Positions 25,890 through 33,774 of a stretch of 64,000 bases of DNA are shown one piece after another. Within the stretch, counting starts at the first letter, position 1; each line of letters begins with the position of its first letter. Under the pieces are notes generated by a model. The model made no database searches. It was not told the origin of the DNA and was given only the letters and a program-made list of their open reading frames with translations. The stretch covers positions 97,149 through 161,148 of the forward strand of contig NZ_JAGMUO010000030.1 in assembly GCF_019049325.1 (NCBI RefSeq). Reading direction: 5' to 3'. Position numbers and translations under genes: made by a program. The DNA comes from Streptomyces sp. AC512_CC834. Its GTDB lineage: Bacteria > Actinomycetota > Actinomycetes > Streptomycetales > Streptomycetaceae.

Positions 25890-25897
25890 ATGGCTGT

Positions 25898-26092
25898 ATG
25901 GCGATGACACTCCGACTCCCCGACGACCTTGACGCGAAGCTCACCGAGCGTGCCAGTCGTGAGCGCCGCAGCAAGCAGGAACTCGCCATCGAAGCCATCC
26001 GCGAGGCCCAGAATCGGGCCGAGCTGAGGGTCGATGACGTCCTGGCCGAGCTGATGGACAGCGATGCGGAGATCCTGGACTACCTGAAGTGA
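25898..26092 (+). CDS. Ribbon-helix-helix (CopG-like) antitoxin
   Basis: A 64-residue protein: MAMTLRLPDDLDAKLTERAS is the beta strand and first helix of a ribbon-helix-helix DNA-binding domain, followed by a helical acidic tail that should occupy the toxin. The ATG has an inverted-repeat operator just upstream. The stop overlaps the toxin's GTG start. A remnant of a second copy survives at 30157-30171. Confidence 0.83.
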   Translation: MAMTLRLPDDLDAKLTERASRERRSKQELAIEAIREAQNRAELRVDDVLAELMDSDAEILDYLK

Positions 26093-26481
26093 CCGAGGTG
26101 CGTTACATCCAGATCGACGAGATCCTGGCCATTGCTCGCAAGGTCAACGGCACGGAGCACAGCGTGCGTGACATGGGGCTTCTGGTATCAGCGATCGAAC
26201 GGCCCCGGACCAATGTGTTCGGGGCCGAGCTCTATTCCACGCTGCACGAGAAGGGCGCGGCACTGCTGCACTCCGTTGCCCGCAATCATGCGCTGATCGA
26301 CGGCAACAAGCGCACCGCCTGGCTCGCCATGCGTGTCTTCCTGCGGCTCAACGGCGTCAGCGCGAGTACCGTCCCACCGCCCGTCTCCGTGGCTGGCCCG
26401 TTCGTTGAGGACGTCGCGCAGGACAACGTCGATGTACCGGCCATCGCCAAGCGCCTCTCGACCTGGTTCCCCGTTTCCTGA
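26089..26481 (+). CDS. doc: Doc-type Fic toxin
   Basis: A 130-residue Fic/Doc protein. The Fic motif reads HALIDGNKRTA (about residues 67-77), with His and Asp-Gly-Asn-Lys-Arg intact. Doc enzymes phosphorylate EF-Tu and stop translation. The GTG start overlaps the antitoxin stop (GTGA). A close, 5'-truncated paralogue lies at 30172-30550, 4 kb away. Located between the second and third copies of the methyltransferase 3' end. Confidence 0.9.
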   Translation: MTEVRYIQIDEILAIARKVNGTEHSVRDMGLLVSAIERPRTNVFGAELYSTLHEKGAALLHSVARNHALIDGNKRTAWLAMRVFLRLNGVSASTVPPPVSVAGPFVEDVAQDNVDVPAIAKRLSTWFPVS

Positions 26482-26512
26482 CGTCGACGGGGTCTGTACG
26501 GTACGGACGTGA

Positions 26513-27103
26513 TCAGTCGATGTGCGGATCATCGGACTCTTCGAGGAGGCGAGCGGCGAGGTCGTCGGCCCACCCCACAGCCCAAGTGCGAAGCGCGGTG
26601 ATGGTGGCGTCATCGAGCCCGTAGGCGAGGAAGGCTTCGTCGTCGGTCCATTCGGTGCCCGTGAGGTTCGACTGCAGGTCTTCACGCTCGAAGCGGCCGC
26701 GGGCGTGTCGGCGGCCGAACTCTTCGAGCTCGGTGTTGGTCCACCGCCGGGAGCTGCGAACACGTCGATCAGGTCGCGGGGCGCTCCGTGGTCGGCCAGG
26801 GCGCGGACCTTGGTCCCGATCACGTCCTCCTCCGCGAGGACGGGCCCGTACGGGCCCTGGCCGACCGGCCGCCAGAAGATCTCCTTGAGGATGTCGACCT
26901 CGCACTCCTGCCCGGTGGCCGGGTCGGACACGGTGAAGCGGGCGGACAGCGGGGCAGTCTCCAGCGCCTGCACCTCCCAGCGGGCTTCCAGGCCGGCGCG
27001 GAGCGTGGCGGCGATGTCGGCCATGGGCGCCGGGTTCTCGGTGGCGACATCGAGATCCGAGCGCGATCACATCCGCCAGGAGCCGCGTGTGCAGCTCCGG
27101 CAT
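26513..27103 (-). pseudogene. Broken AbiEii/AbiGii-type nucleotidyltransferase toxin gene
   Basis: Starts MPELHTRLLADVIALG at 27103, then jumps frame into DVATENPAPMADIAATLRAG and DILKEIFWRPVGQGPYG, and again near 26760 into RRWTNTELEEFGRRHARGRF, ending LLEESDDPHID. The stretch that should follow the first 16 residues, which carries the nucleotidyltransferase GG motif, is missing, and one base is lost near 26760. Intact members run about 230 residues. The toxin cannot be active. It follows the gene at 27109 by 5 bp, the order of an AbiE-like pair. Confidence 0.8.
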
Positions 27104-27108
27104 GTCCG

Positions 27109-27555
27109 TCACGCGGCTGCCCGGGTGCGGGAGGCGAGCTGAGGGAAGGCGTCTTCCCATACGGCGCGTACGGTGCGGCCGACGAGAGTGCGCAGCACCG
27201 GCCACAGATGGAGGAGCAGGTCCTGGTTGAGGTGGCGGGGCAGGTCGTCGCGCAGGCCCTCGTGCAGGACGGTCCGGTAGAGGCCCATACGCTGACGCGG
27301 TTTGCCCAGGTCGTACGAGGTCATCCCGGACCAGGCCATGTGCAGCGGCAGATCCACGACACCGTGGGTCGGCCCGTGCAACTCGTCCAGCGACTGCGGC
27401 AGACGCCGCCGGAACTTCTCCCGGTACAGCGCGAGGTCCTCGGCGACCGCGCCCGAGGGGGCGCTCGGCAGGGGTGCGGCGTGCTGTGAGCTGGAGGGAA
27501 GAGGAGGAATGGACTGTGGATCATGACGCTCGTTTGACGCTCTGGGCGCCCGCAC
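27109..27555 (-). CDS. Hypothetical protein partnered with the AbiEii-type gene
   Basis: Up to 148 residues. From about residue 38 the sequence looks like a folded helical protein (EDLALYREKFRRRLPQ, GLRDDLPRHLNQDLLLHLWP, RTLVGRTVRAVWEDAFPQL). The frame opens inside the 11-bp repeat region at 27524-27555, and the first 35 residues look like noncoding sequence, so the true 5' end may have been lost when the junction formed. It may be the antitoxin or regulator partner of the following toxin remnant. I do not recognise the family. Confidence 0.55.
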   Translation of the reverse strand: MRAPRASNERHDPQSIPPLPSSSQHAAPLPSAPSGAVAEDLALYREKFRRRLPQSLDELHGPTHGVVDLPLHMAWSGMTSYDLGKPRQRMGLYRTVLHEGLRDDLPRHLNQDLLLHLWPVLRTLVGRTVRAVWEDAFPQLASRTRAAA

Positions 27556-27698
27556 GCGGGACGGTGAGCCGTTTAACAGGCTCTGACCTGGGAGTTTCCG
27601 AGATTCGGTCAGGGCGACACCTTTCAGAGCCTGCCGAAAGGCGCGCTGACCTGCAACTTTATCGCATGTGTGCTATGTGCGTCACGGGCGATTTCTTC
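27524..27698 (+). repeat. Third junction: 11-bp pair, two cores, methyltransferase-end remnant
   Basis: In order: TGACGCTCGTT and TGACGCTCTGG (27524-27545), core-like TGACCTGGGAGTTTC (27584-27598), a remnant of the methyltransferase end GAGCCTGCCGAAAGGCGCGC (27627-27646) and core TGACCTGCAACTTTA (27647-27661). The bases up to 27698 then follow the natural downstream sequence at 23288-23340 (shared blocks include GTGTGC, TATGTGCG and ACGGGCGAT). Confidence 0.7.
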
Positions 27699-27752
27699 TC
27701 TGAGCAGTCGTCCCGGTATTGCTCGCGCTGTTCCCGATGATGTCGTTGACTG

Positions 27753-27785
27753 CCCTGGCAGCCACCCCGCTGGCGGCTGCCAGGG
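27753..27785 (-). terminator. Terminator of the GxGYxYP gene
   Basis: CCCTGGCAGCC (27753-27763) pairs with GGCTGCCAGGG (27775-27785). It begins 8 bp beyond the stop codon at 27793. Confidence 0.75.
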
Positions 27786-27792
27786 CACACGG

Positions 27793-29805
27793 TCACCCGT
27801 GGGTCCTGTCCAGCAACTCGAAGAACACGTCACCGCGCACCACCTCGAACGGGTCGTCCAGGAGTGCCGCGACGGCTGCGATGTCGTTCGGTGTCCAGGT
27901 CCACGCGTTGATGGCCGCGGCGATGAACAGGGGCCGGGACGGGTCCCGGTCCTCGATGTGCTTCAGCAGCGCGTCCCGGAACTCCGGGCCCTTGCCCTGC
28001 GGATAGAAGTTGCCGATCACCGGGATTCCGCCGGCGCGGGGCTGGAGATCGCCGGTCTCCCAGGACTGGATGATGCCGCGCAGGGGCGTGTCGCGGGCGT
28101 ACGAGGTGACGACGCGTTCGTCGAAGGGGATCCAGCCGTCGCCCGCCGCGTTGCGCGGGTTGTAGGCATACACGAGATCCATGCCAGTGCGGCGCAGGTA
28201 GCGGCCGGTCAGTTCGGTGTAGGCGGCCAGGTGCTCCTCGGGCCAGGAGGCGGGATACGTGTAACCGGCGCCGGACGGGCCGCAGATGAGGAGGTCGTTG
28301 TCGGTGGCGGTGCGCTGGTAGTGGGCGAGCAGCGAGGGGCCGAGGTCGGCGAGCAGGGGGCTGATGGTCCAGTTGACGGGGACGGTGCCGCGCGCCGGGT
28401 CGTCCCAGATGTCCCGCATGCGACGCTGGCAGTACTGCACGTTGTCGCCCTCGCCGACGGTGAAAGTGACGTAGACGCGGTTGCGGAGCCTCGCCCTCGG
28501 CCGCGTGCGGACACGGCTGGAGACGCGTGCGGGCACGCCCGCGTGGACCGTGGCGTTCATGTAGAAATCCGTGGCGATGACCTCGATACCGTGCCGCGAG
28601 GCGCGGTCGACGCCGCCCCATTCACCGGCCACGTCGTTGGGGAACCAGCCGGTGTAGGGCGTGGTCGGCGCGAGTCGGCTCAGCGCGTCGTCGAGCAGGT
28701 CACCGGTCTCGCCCGCAGGCGGCAGCCACAGGACCATGGCCCTGCTCGCGACCGCGTAGTCACGGAAGTTGGGGAACGGTTCGACGCGGGTCGGGGCCGT
28801 GGTGGTGGCGGTGACGAGGAACTGGTTCCACAGGTCGACCTCGGCGAACAGTCGCTTCGCACCGGCGGGGACGATGAAGCGGTAGACGAAGTAGCCTTCG
28901 CCGCCGTCGCTGAACCGGTTGGCGTCGCCTCCGATGGAGGAGTTGAGGCCGTCGAAGAGGTAAAGCTCCTCGGTTTCGGTGCCCGGGGTGAAATGGGCGA
29001 TCTGCACTCCGTCGGCGTGCAGGGCGACGGAGCCCACGGACGCCCCCCAACCGTCGTCGCCGAAGGAATCCTGGAACCGTAGATACACGGCGTCGCCGTT
29101 GCCGCCGTCGCTCAGCTCCGGGCTCAGGTCCAGAGTGCGTGTACGGCGGTTGGAGCTGTCGCGTACACGCTCCGTCTCCCTCGCGATCTCCCGCCACTCC
29201 ACCCCCGCGGCGGGCACGGTGCGGGTCGGCGGCAGCCCAGCCACCAGGGTGTGGGCGCAGCGTGGGAAGAGGTGGCGGAGCTGCCAGCGGTAGGTGGCGG
29301 GCACGTCGTCGGGGTCGAACCGGCCGCGCAGGTCGGTGACCGTCCTGAGGCCGTGACGCTCGGCCTGCTCCGCGGTGGCCGCTACCGCGCCGGTCAGGCC
29401 GGTCAGGGTGGTGGCGACATTGACCGAGTCGGGCACGTCCGGGTCGATCAGCACGGCGCCGCGTACCTCGCGGTGATACCGGGTTACCAGGTCCAGGGCG
29501 TGGTCGTGAGTGGTGACGCTCGCGCCGGTGCCGGCCAGCCAGCGCAGGTCGGTGTCCCCGGTGTCGTAACTGAAGTAGAGGCGCGGTTCACGGCGGTTGA
29601 CGACGCCCTGGAGGGTCGTGAGGAGCAGTTGGTCGTAGCCGTCGAGGGCGCTGACGTCGGCCACGTCGAGTCGGGTGGGGCGGCCGAAGGACGTAAGGAG
29701 GCGGGGCGCCGGGGCGGCCTCGGCCTGTGGTGGCCGTACAAGTCCCAGCCCGCCCGCCGCGACCACCGCGCTGCCCGTCCGTAGCAGATCTCTCCGTGTG
29801 ACCAT
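27793..29805 (-). CDS. Secreted GxGYxYP-motif protein
   Basis: About 670 residues. The twin-arginine signal TRRDLLRTGSAVVAAGGLG with an Ala-rich cleavage region indicates Tat export. The family hallmark GAGYTYP occurs about two thirds along, in ICGPSGAGYTYPASW. A beta-sandwich-like insert lies near residues 230-330. These proteins are found in carbohydrate-utilisation contexts and are probably glycan-active, but the reaction is unknown. The ATG at 29805 gives MVTRRDLL and follows GGAG; an in-frame start at 29859 would precede the Tat motif by 18 residues. It lies within the third accessory segment and has no sugar-transport neighbours. Confidence 0.8.
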   Translation of the reverse strand: MVTRRDLLRTGSAVVAAGGLGLVRPPQAEAAPAPRLLTSFGRPTRLDVADVSALDGYDQLLLTTLQGVVNRREPRLYFSYDTGDTDLRWLAGTGASVTTHDHALDLVTRYHREVRGAVLIDPDVPDSVNVATTLTGLTGAVAATAEQAERHGLRTVTDLRGRFDPDDVPATYRWQLRHLFPRCAHTLVAGLPPTRTVPAAGVEWREIARETERVRDSSNRRTRTLDLSPELSDGGNGDAVYLRFQDSFGDDGWGASVGSVALHADGVQIAHFTPGTETEELYLFDGLNSSIGGDANRFSDGGEGYFVYRFIVPAGAKRLFAEVDLWNQFLVTATTTAPTRVEPFPNFRDYAVASRAMVLWLPPAGETGDLLDDALSRLAPTTPYTGWFPNDVAGEWGGVDRASRHGIEVIATDFYMNATVHAGVPARVSSRVRTRPRARLRNRVYVTFTVGEGDNVQYCQRRMRDIWDDPARGTVPVNWTISPLLADLGPSLLAHYQRTATDNDLLICGPSGAGYTYPASWPEEHLAAYTELTGRYLRRTGMDLVYAYNPRNAAGDGWIPFDERVVTSYARDTPLRGIIQSWETGDLQPRAGGIPVIGNFYPQGKGPEFRDALLKHIEDRDPSRPLFIAAAINAWTWTPNDIAAVAALLDDPFEVVRGDVFFELLDRTHG

Positions 29806-29859
29806 CGATGCTCTCCGCTTCCCGTAGCCGCCACGCCCGGATTCCGACATCGTTGTCAA

Positions 29860-30156
29860 TCGCCGGTGAGCGTAGCGAGGGGATGAACTGGTTGTCCATG
29901 GTGCGTACGGGATGCGACTGGTTTCCGTCGGTTGGACGGTGTTCAGTCCTGTTCCTCGCCGCCTGCTGGCACTCGACGCTTGCCATGAACCGGACCGTGT
30001 CCCCGGTGCGCACGATCAGGTTCGTGGTCTTGCCGACGAGAGTGACGACCCGGTGGAGATGGGGGAGAGCCGTGGCACGCAGTCGTGACGCGAGGGACTG
30101 GGAATGCGCGGCCAGTTCCAGCAACTGCGTTCGGACTCGGCTCGACGGTCCCTTGG
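29860..30156. other. Interval without a confident gene
   Basis: No complete gene is visible. A minus-strand frame across 29970-30150 (RTQLLELAAHSQSLASRLRA, TNLIVRTGDTVRF) has coding-like composition but is bounded by the truncated Doc copy and lacks a start; it may be a gene fragment. Confidence 0.4.
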
Positions 30157-30550
30157 CCGACGACCTTGACGCTGCATCCAGATCGACGAGATCCTGGCCA
30201 TCGCCCGCGCGGTCAACGGTACCGAGCACAGCGTGCGTGACATGGGGCTTCTGGTGTCGGCGATCGAGCGGCCCCGGACGAACGTGTTCGGAGCCGAGCT
30301 GTATCCCACGTCGTACGAGAAGGCGGCGGTACTGCTGCACTCTGTCGCCCGTAATCGCGCGCTGATAGACGGCAACAAGCGCACCGCTTGGCTCGCCATG
30401 CGCGTCTTCCTGCGCCTCAACGGCGTCAAAGCCGGGATCGTTCCGCCGCCCGTCTCCGTGGCCGGCCCGTTCGTCGAGGAAGTCGCGCAGGACAACATTG
30501 ACGTACCGGTCATCGCCAAGCGCTTGTCGACCTGGTTCCTCGTCTCCTGA
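30157..30550 (+). pseudogene. Second CopG/Doc locus, antitoxin deleted and toxin 5' end lost
   Basis: CCGACGACCTTGACG (30157-30171) equals antitoxin codons at 25920-25934 and is joined directly to CATCCAGATCGACGAG, which equals toxin sequence from about 26106. About 170 bp are thus deleted, removing most of the antitoxin and the toxin start. The remaining Doc frame (SVRDMGLLVSAIERPRTNVF, HSVARNRALIDGNKRTAW) keeps the Fic motif and could only start at GTG 30227 or ATG 30233. A TGA lies in frame upstream. Confidence 0.8.
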
Positions 30551-30648
30551 CGTTCGACGTCGTGAGTCCGGTCCCATCGGCAACGGCGGGGTCTTCCTCG
30601 CCAGTTCGTCTCCCCATCCCCCACCGGACTCACGCGCCCGGCCGTGAG

Positions 30649-31044
30649 TCAGGCTACGGCGGTGCCCTCGAGCTCGATCATCTGACCGGTAATCGCCAGC
30701 CGCGTCACACCGAGCATGGTGGTGGTCGGCGCGACGCGGGCGGCGCCCAGGCGGCCCGCCAGTACGCCGTAGTGCTGGAAGAGCAGGTCGACGTCGGTCG
30801 TGTAGACGTTCAGCCGGACGAGGTTCGAGAGGGTCATACCCGCCTCGGAGAGCACCGCCTCAATGTTGTCGACGGCCAGCGCCATCTGCGCCGCCATGTC
30901 ACCGTCGTGCTCGGGCTTGCCTTCCTTGCTCATCGCCGTCTGGCCCGAGATGTACAGGGTGCGCGAGTGTCCGGAGACGACCTCGCCCTGGTTGAATCCC
31001 ATCTCGACCGACCACGACACCGGGTTGACCGCGTTACGTTCCAT
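30649..31044 (-). CDS. RidA family protein (YjgF/YER057c/UK114)
   Basis: A 131-residue protein that normally trims enamine/imine intermediates, or a related specialised hydrolase. Motifs include LYISGQTAMSKEG and, near the C-terminus, RLAITGQMIELEGTAVA. The canonical RidA Arg in the R-x-C/A region is not clearly present, so it may be a member of a Rid subfamily other than RidA proper. The ATG start at 31044 faces the WYL regulator across a 137-bp region containing a 31-bp dyad, so it is probably that regulator's target. Confidence 0.82.
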   Translation of the reverse strand: MERNAVNPVSWSVEMGFNQGEVVSGHSRTLYISGQTAMSKEGKPEHDGDMAAQMALAVDNIEAVLSEAGMTLSNLVRLNVYTTDVDLLFQHYGVLAGRLGAARVAPTTTMLGVTRLAITGQMIELEGTAVA

Positions 31045-31136
31045 TGCCGCACCTGCTCCATTCGGTCCATGACACTGCGCACGCCCATCGCTTCGGCAAC
31101 CGCCGCGCTCTGACGTCGTGCGATGAACCCTGCCTG

Positions 31137-31167
31137 GAAATACGTGACACCCTTGGTCATGTATTTC
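31137..31167. promoter_or_regulatory. 31-bp inverted repeat between ridA-like and WYL genes
   Basis: GAAATACGTGAC (31137-31148) and GTCATGTATTTC (31156-31167) are inverted arms with one mismatch around ACCCTTG. It ends 14 bp before the WYL regulator start. Likely its operator. Confidence 0.72.
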
Positions 31168-31181
31168 GCTAGGGTTTTCCC

Positions 31182-32156
31182 ATGCGCGCCGACCGGTTGG
31201 TTTCCCTGGTCCTGTTGCTGCGTCAGCGAGGCCGGATGACCGCGGAGACACTCGCCCGTGAGCTGGAGGTGTCGACGCGGACGGTGCTGCGCGACATGGA
31301 GGCACTCTCCGCGGCGGGGGTCCCGGTCTACGCGGAGCGCGGGCGGCACGGCGGGTTCGCGCTCCTACCGGATTTCCAGACGGCGCTCACCGGCCTGAAC
31401 CACGACGAGGCGCTCGCCCTCGTGGTCGCCGGATCACGGCGCGGCGCGCAACTGTTCGGTCTGGGATCGGCGCTCGCCTCAGCCGTGCTGAAAGTGGTCG
31501 ACGCGCTGCCGGAGGGGCTGCGGGACACCGCCGCCGGAGCGGCCCAGCGGTTGCTCATCGACCCGGAGACCGATCTCCTCTCGCGTCGCGTGGCCCCCGA
31601 GGAGGTCTCGGACTCCATCACCGCCGAGGTCCGGCGCGCGGTGTTCGCCGGGCACAAACTGCGCATCTACTACGAGGCCGTGGGCCAGCCCCCGAAGTGG
31701 CGCACGGTCGACCCGATCGGTCTGGTCACCGTCAGGGATCAGGGCTACCTGCTGGCCAAGCGGGGCACCGAGGACCGCACTTACCGGTTGAGCCGGGTCC
31801 TGGCAGCCGAGGAGCTCGACGAACCCGCGCAGCGTTCGGACACGGTCGACCTGGACCGGGCCTGGCGCGAACGCAACGTGCGGTTCCGGACCGGCGGCGA
31901 CAACACCGCCGTGGTGGTCCGCGTGGCCCCCGCGCGCCGGGAGCACCTGGTCGCCACCGCCCTGGCGGTCCGCTCCGAGGAGACCGACGGGGACGGCAGG
32001 CTCCGGCTGCACGTCGTCTTTCAGGACGCACGGCATGCGGAATGGGCGCTGTGGCAGCACGCCATGTACACGGAGGTGGAGGCCCCGCAGTGGCTGCGCA
32101 CCTCCCTGCACCACCGCGCGACGGTGATCGCGTCCCGCTATGGGCCACCGACCTGA
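31182..32156 (+). CDS. WYL-domain transcriptional regulator
   Basis: A 324-residue DNA-binding regulator. The N-terminal DeoR/HTH_11 winged helix (RLVSLVLLLRQRGRMTAETL, VSTRTVLRDMEALSAAGVPV) is followed by a WYL effector domain (about 140-215, with LRIYYEAVGQPPKWRTVDP) and a C-terminal WCX region. The ATG start follows a 31-bp dyad, the probable self-operator. Divergent from the RidA-like gene. Confidence 0.9.
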   Translation: MRADRLVSLVLLLRQRGRMTAETLARELEVSTRTVLRDMEALSAAGVPVYAERGRHGGFALLPDFQTALTGLNHDEALALVVAGSRRGAQLFGLGSALASAVLKVVDALPEGLRDTAAGAAQRLLIDPETDLLSRRVAPEEVSDSITAEVRRAVFAGHKLRIYYEAVGQPPKWRTVDPIGLVTVRDQGYLLAKRGTEDRTYRLSRVLAAEELDEPAQRSDTVDLDRAWRERNVRFRTGGDNTAVVVRVAPARREHLVATALAVRSEETDGDGRLRLHVVFQDARHAEWALWQHAMYTEVEAPQWLRTSLHHRATVIASRYGPPT

Positions 32157-32175
32157 AAGTTCCGTCCACCCCTGC

Positions 32176-32382
32176 GAGGCCGAACTGAAGTTCCTGCTCG
32201 GCGGCGTGCCGCTCTTCGTCAGCGCATCGGCGGGTGCCACGTTCGCCACCAACCCGGAGCTCCTCATCGCCTGCCGGGCGCTCAGGGCGTGGCCGGTGCG
32301 ACCCTTCTGCCCTCGGCGCTGGCCGTACTGAGCGAGCTGTGCCGCAGACCGCTCAGCCCTGCGCGGGACAGACTCTCGGCCT
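32176..32382 (+). pseudogene. Fragment of a DHA2-type MFS transporter
   Basis: The first frame reads KFLLGGVPLFVSASAGATFA and NPELLIACRALR; after a frameshift near 32286 the other frame continues GVAGATLLPSALAVLSELCR. This is the helix 3-4 region of EmrB/QacA-type drug exporters. Both ends are missing; the right end coincides with the 11-bp repeat at 32383. Confidence 0.65.
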
Positions 32383-32460
32383 TGACGTTCGTTTGACGCT
32401 CTGGGCGCCCGACGAAGGACGATGAACCGAGAAACGGGCTCTGACCCGAGGTTTTCCTAG
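32383..32460. repeat. Fourth junction: 11-bp pair and degenerate core
   Basis: TGACGTTCGTT and TGACGCTCTGG (32383-32404), then GGGCTCTGACCCGAGGTTTT. Over the first 29 bases it matches 27524-27552 with a single mismatch, so the 4.8-kb segment between carries near-perfect direct repeats at its ends. Confidence 0.7.
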
Positions 32461-32493
32461 GCTGCCCAGGTGTGTCCGGGTGCGCTTGACTCG

Positions 32494-33774
32494 TCACCCG
32501 CGGTGGGTTCCCGGATGTGGTGCGCGTCCCGCCTTCAGCCGTACCGGCAACTTCTGCACGCTGTTCCCCACGAACGAGGCGTGGCGCGGCAGTTCCGGCT
32601 CCGGGACCGCGAGGTCCAGGGACGGGAAGCGGGTGAAGAGCAGTTCCAGGGCCGTGGCGCCCTCCAGACGGGCCAGGGGCGCGCCCATGCAGTAGTGCGC
32701 GCCGTGTCCCAGGGAGAGATGGCGGGACTCTCCGGTGCGGGTGATGTCGAAGCGTGCCGCGTCCGGGCCGTGGGCGCGCGTGTCGCGGCCGGCCGCCGAG
32801 TACCCGGCGAGGACCGGGGTGCCTTGGGGGATCACGGTGCCGTCCAGGGTCAGATCCCGGGTCGGGTAGCGGAACGGGAAGTAGCTGACCGGGCTGTCCC
32901 AGCGCAGCGTCTCCTCCACCACGTCCGCCCAGCTCGCCCCGCCGGAGCGGACCAGGTCGAGCTGGTCCCGATGGGCGCACAGGGCGCGTACGGCGTTCGT
33001 GATCAGATTCAGCGTCGTCTCGTGCCCGGCGATGATGGTCAGCATCAGCGTGCCGATCAGCTCGTGCGGGCTGAACCGGTCGCCGCTCTCCTCACGGGCC
33101 GCGATCATCGCGCTGGTGAGGTCGTCGCCCGGATCGGCGGTCCGGGCGGCAGCGACCGCGCTCAGCACCTCCACCATCTCGCGGTTCGCCGCCATCGCCT
33201 CGGCCGGACCGATGTCCGTGGCCACGATCTGGTTGGAGAGGTCGTGCAGCCGGTCGTGGTGGGCCTCGTCCACGCCCAGCAGTTCGCAGATGACGCCCAT
33301 TGGCAGCGGCAGTGCGAAGTGGGTGCGCAGATCGACGACGCCGTCCTCGGTGGCGGCCGCCTCCAGGCCGCTCAGCAGGCGGGATGTCAGCTCCACTACG
33401 TAGGGGCGGAGTTCCTCGACCCGGCGGGCCGTGAACGCCTTGCTCATCAGCGACCGCAGCCGCCGGTGGTCGGCGCCGTCCGCGGTCGTCATCCCCTGCA
33501 CCGTGGCGAACGTCTTCAGCGGCCAGCCGTCGGTGATCTCCCCGGCCTGGAGCGCTGTGAAGTGCCGTGCGTTCTTGGCGACGTCGGGGTGCGCGAGGAA
33601 CTCCTTCAGCGCGTCGTGGCCCAGCACTGCCATCCCCTGCACCTCGCCGGGGAGGACCACCGGGGTGACCGCTCCCCGGGCCAGCAGTCTGGCGTTGGCC
33701 GCGTGCGGGCAGCCGCCCGCCGGGTCCAGGCGGTGCGGACGGTCGGCCTCGGGGTTCACCGGTGACGTGTTCAA
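32494..33774 (-). CDS. Cytochrome P450
   Basis: A 426-residue soluble bacterial P450. The I-helix is IIAGHETT, the K-helix EETLRW, and the haem loop GHGAHYCMGAPLARLEG holds the axial Cys. The TTG start at 33774 follows GGAG and overlaps the upstream kinase-like stop; a GTG at 33759 is the alternative. P450s commonly end Streptomyces conservons (kinase-like, roadblock, DUF742, GTPase, P450); here the three middle genes are missing. Substrate unknown. Confidence 0.92.
   Translation of the reverse strand: MNTSPVNPEADRPHRLDPAGGCPHAANARLLARGAVTPVVLPGEVQGMAVLGHDALKEFLAHPDVAKNARHFTALQAGEITDGWPLKTFATVQGMTTADGADHRRLRSLMSKAFTARRVEELRPYVVELTSRLLSGLEAAATEDGVVDLRTHFALPLPMGVICELLGVDEAHHDRLHDLSNQIVATDIGPAEAMAANREMVEVLSAVAAARTADPGDDLTSAMIAAREESGDRFSPHELIGTLMLTIIAGHETTLNLITNAVRALCAHRDQLDLVRSGGASWADVVEETLRWDSPVSYFPFRYPTRDLTLDGTVIPQGTPVLAGYSAAGRDTRAHGPDAARFDITRTGESRHLSLGHGAHYCMGAPLARLEGATALELLFTRFPSLDLAVPEPELPRHASFVGNSVQKLPVRLKAGRAPHPGTHRG

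Noticed and set aside
23284..32460. Prophage or complete conjugative element
   Set aside because: No integrase, replication, transfer or structural phage genes are visible.
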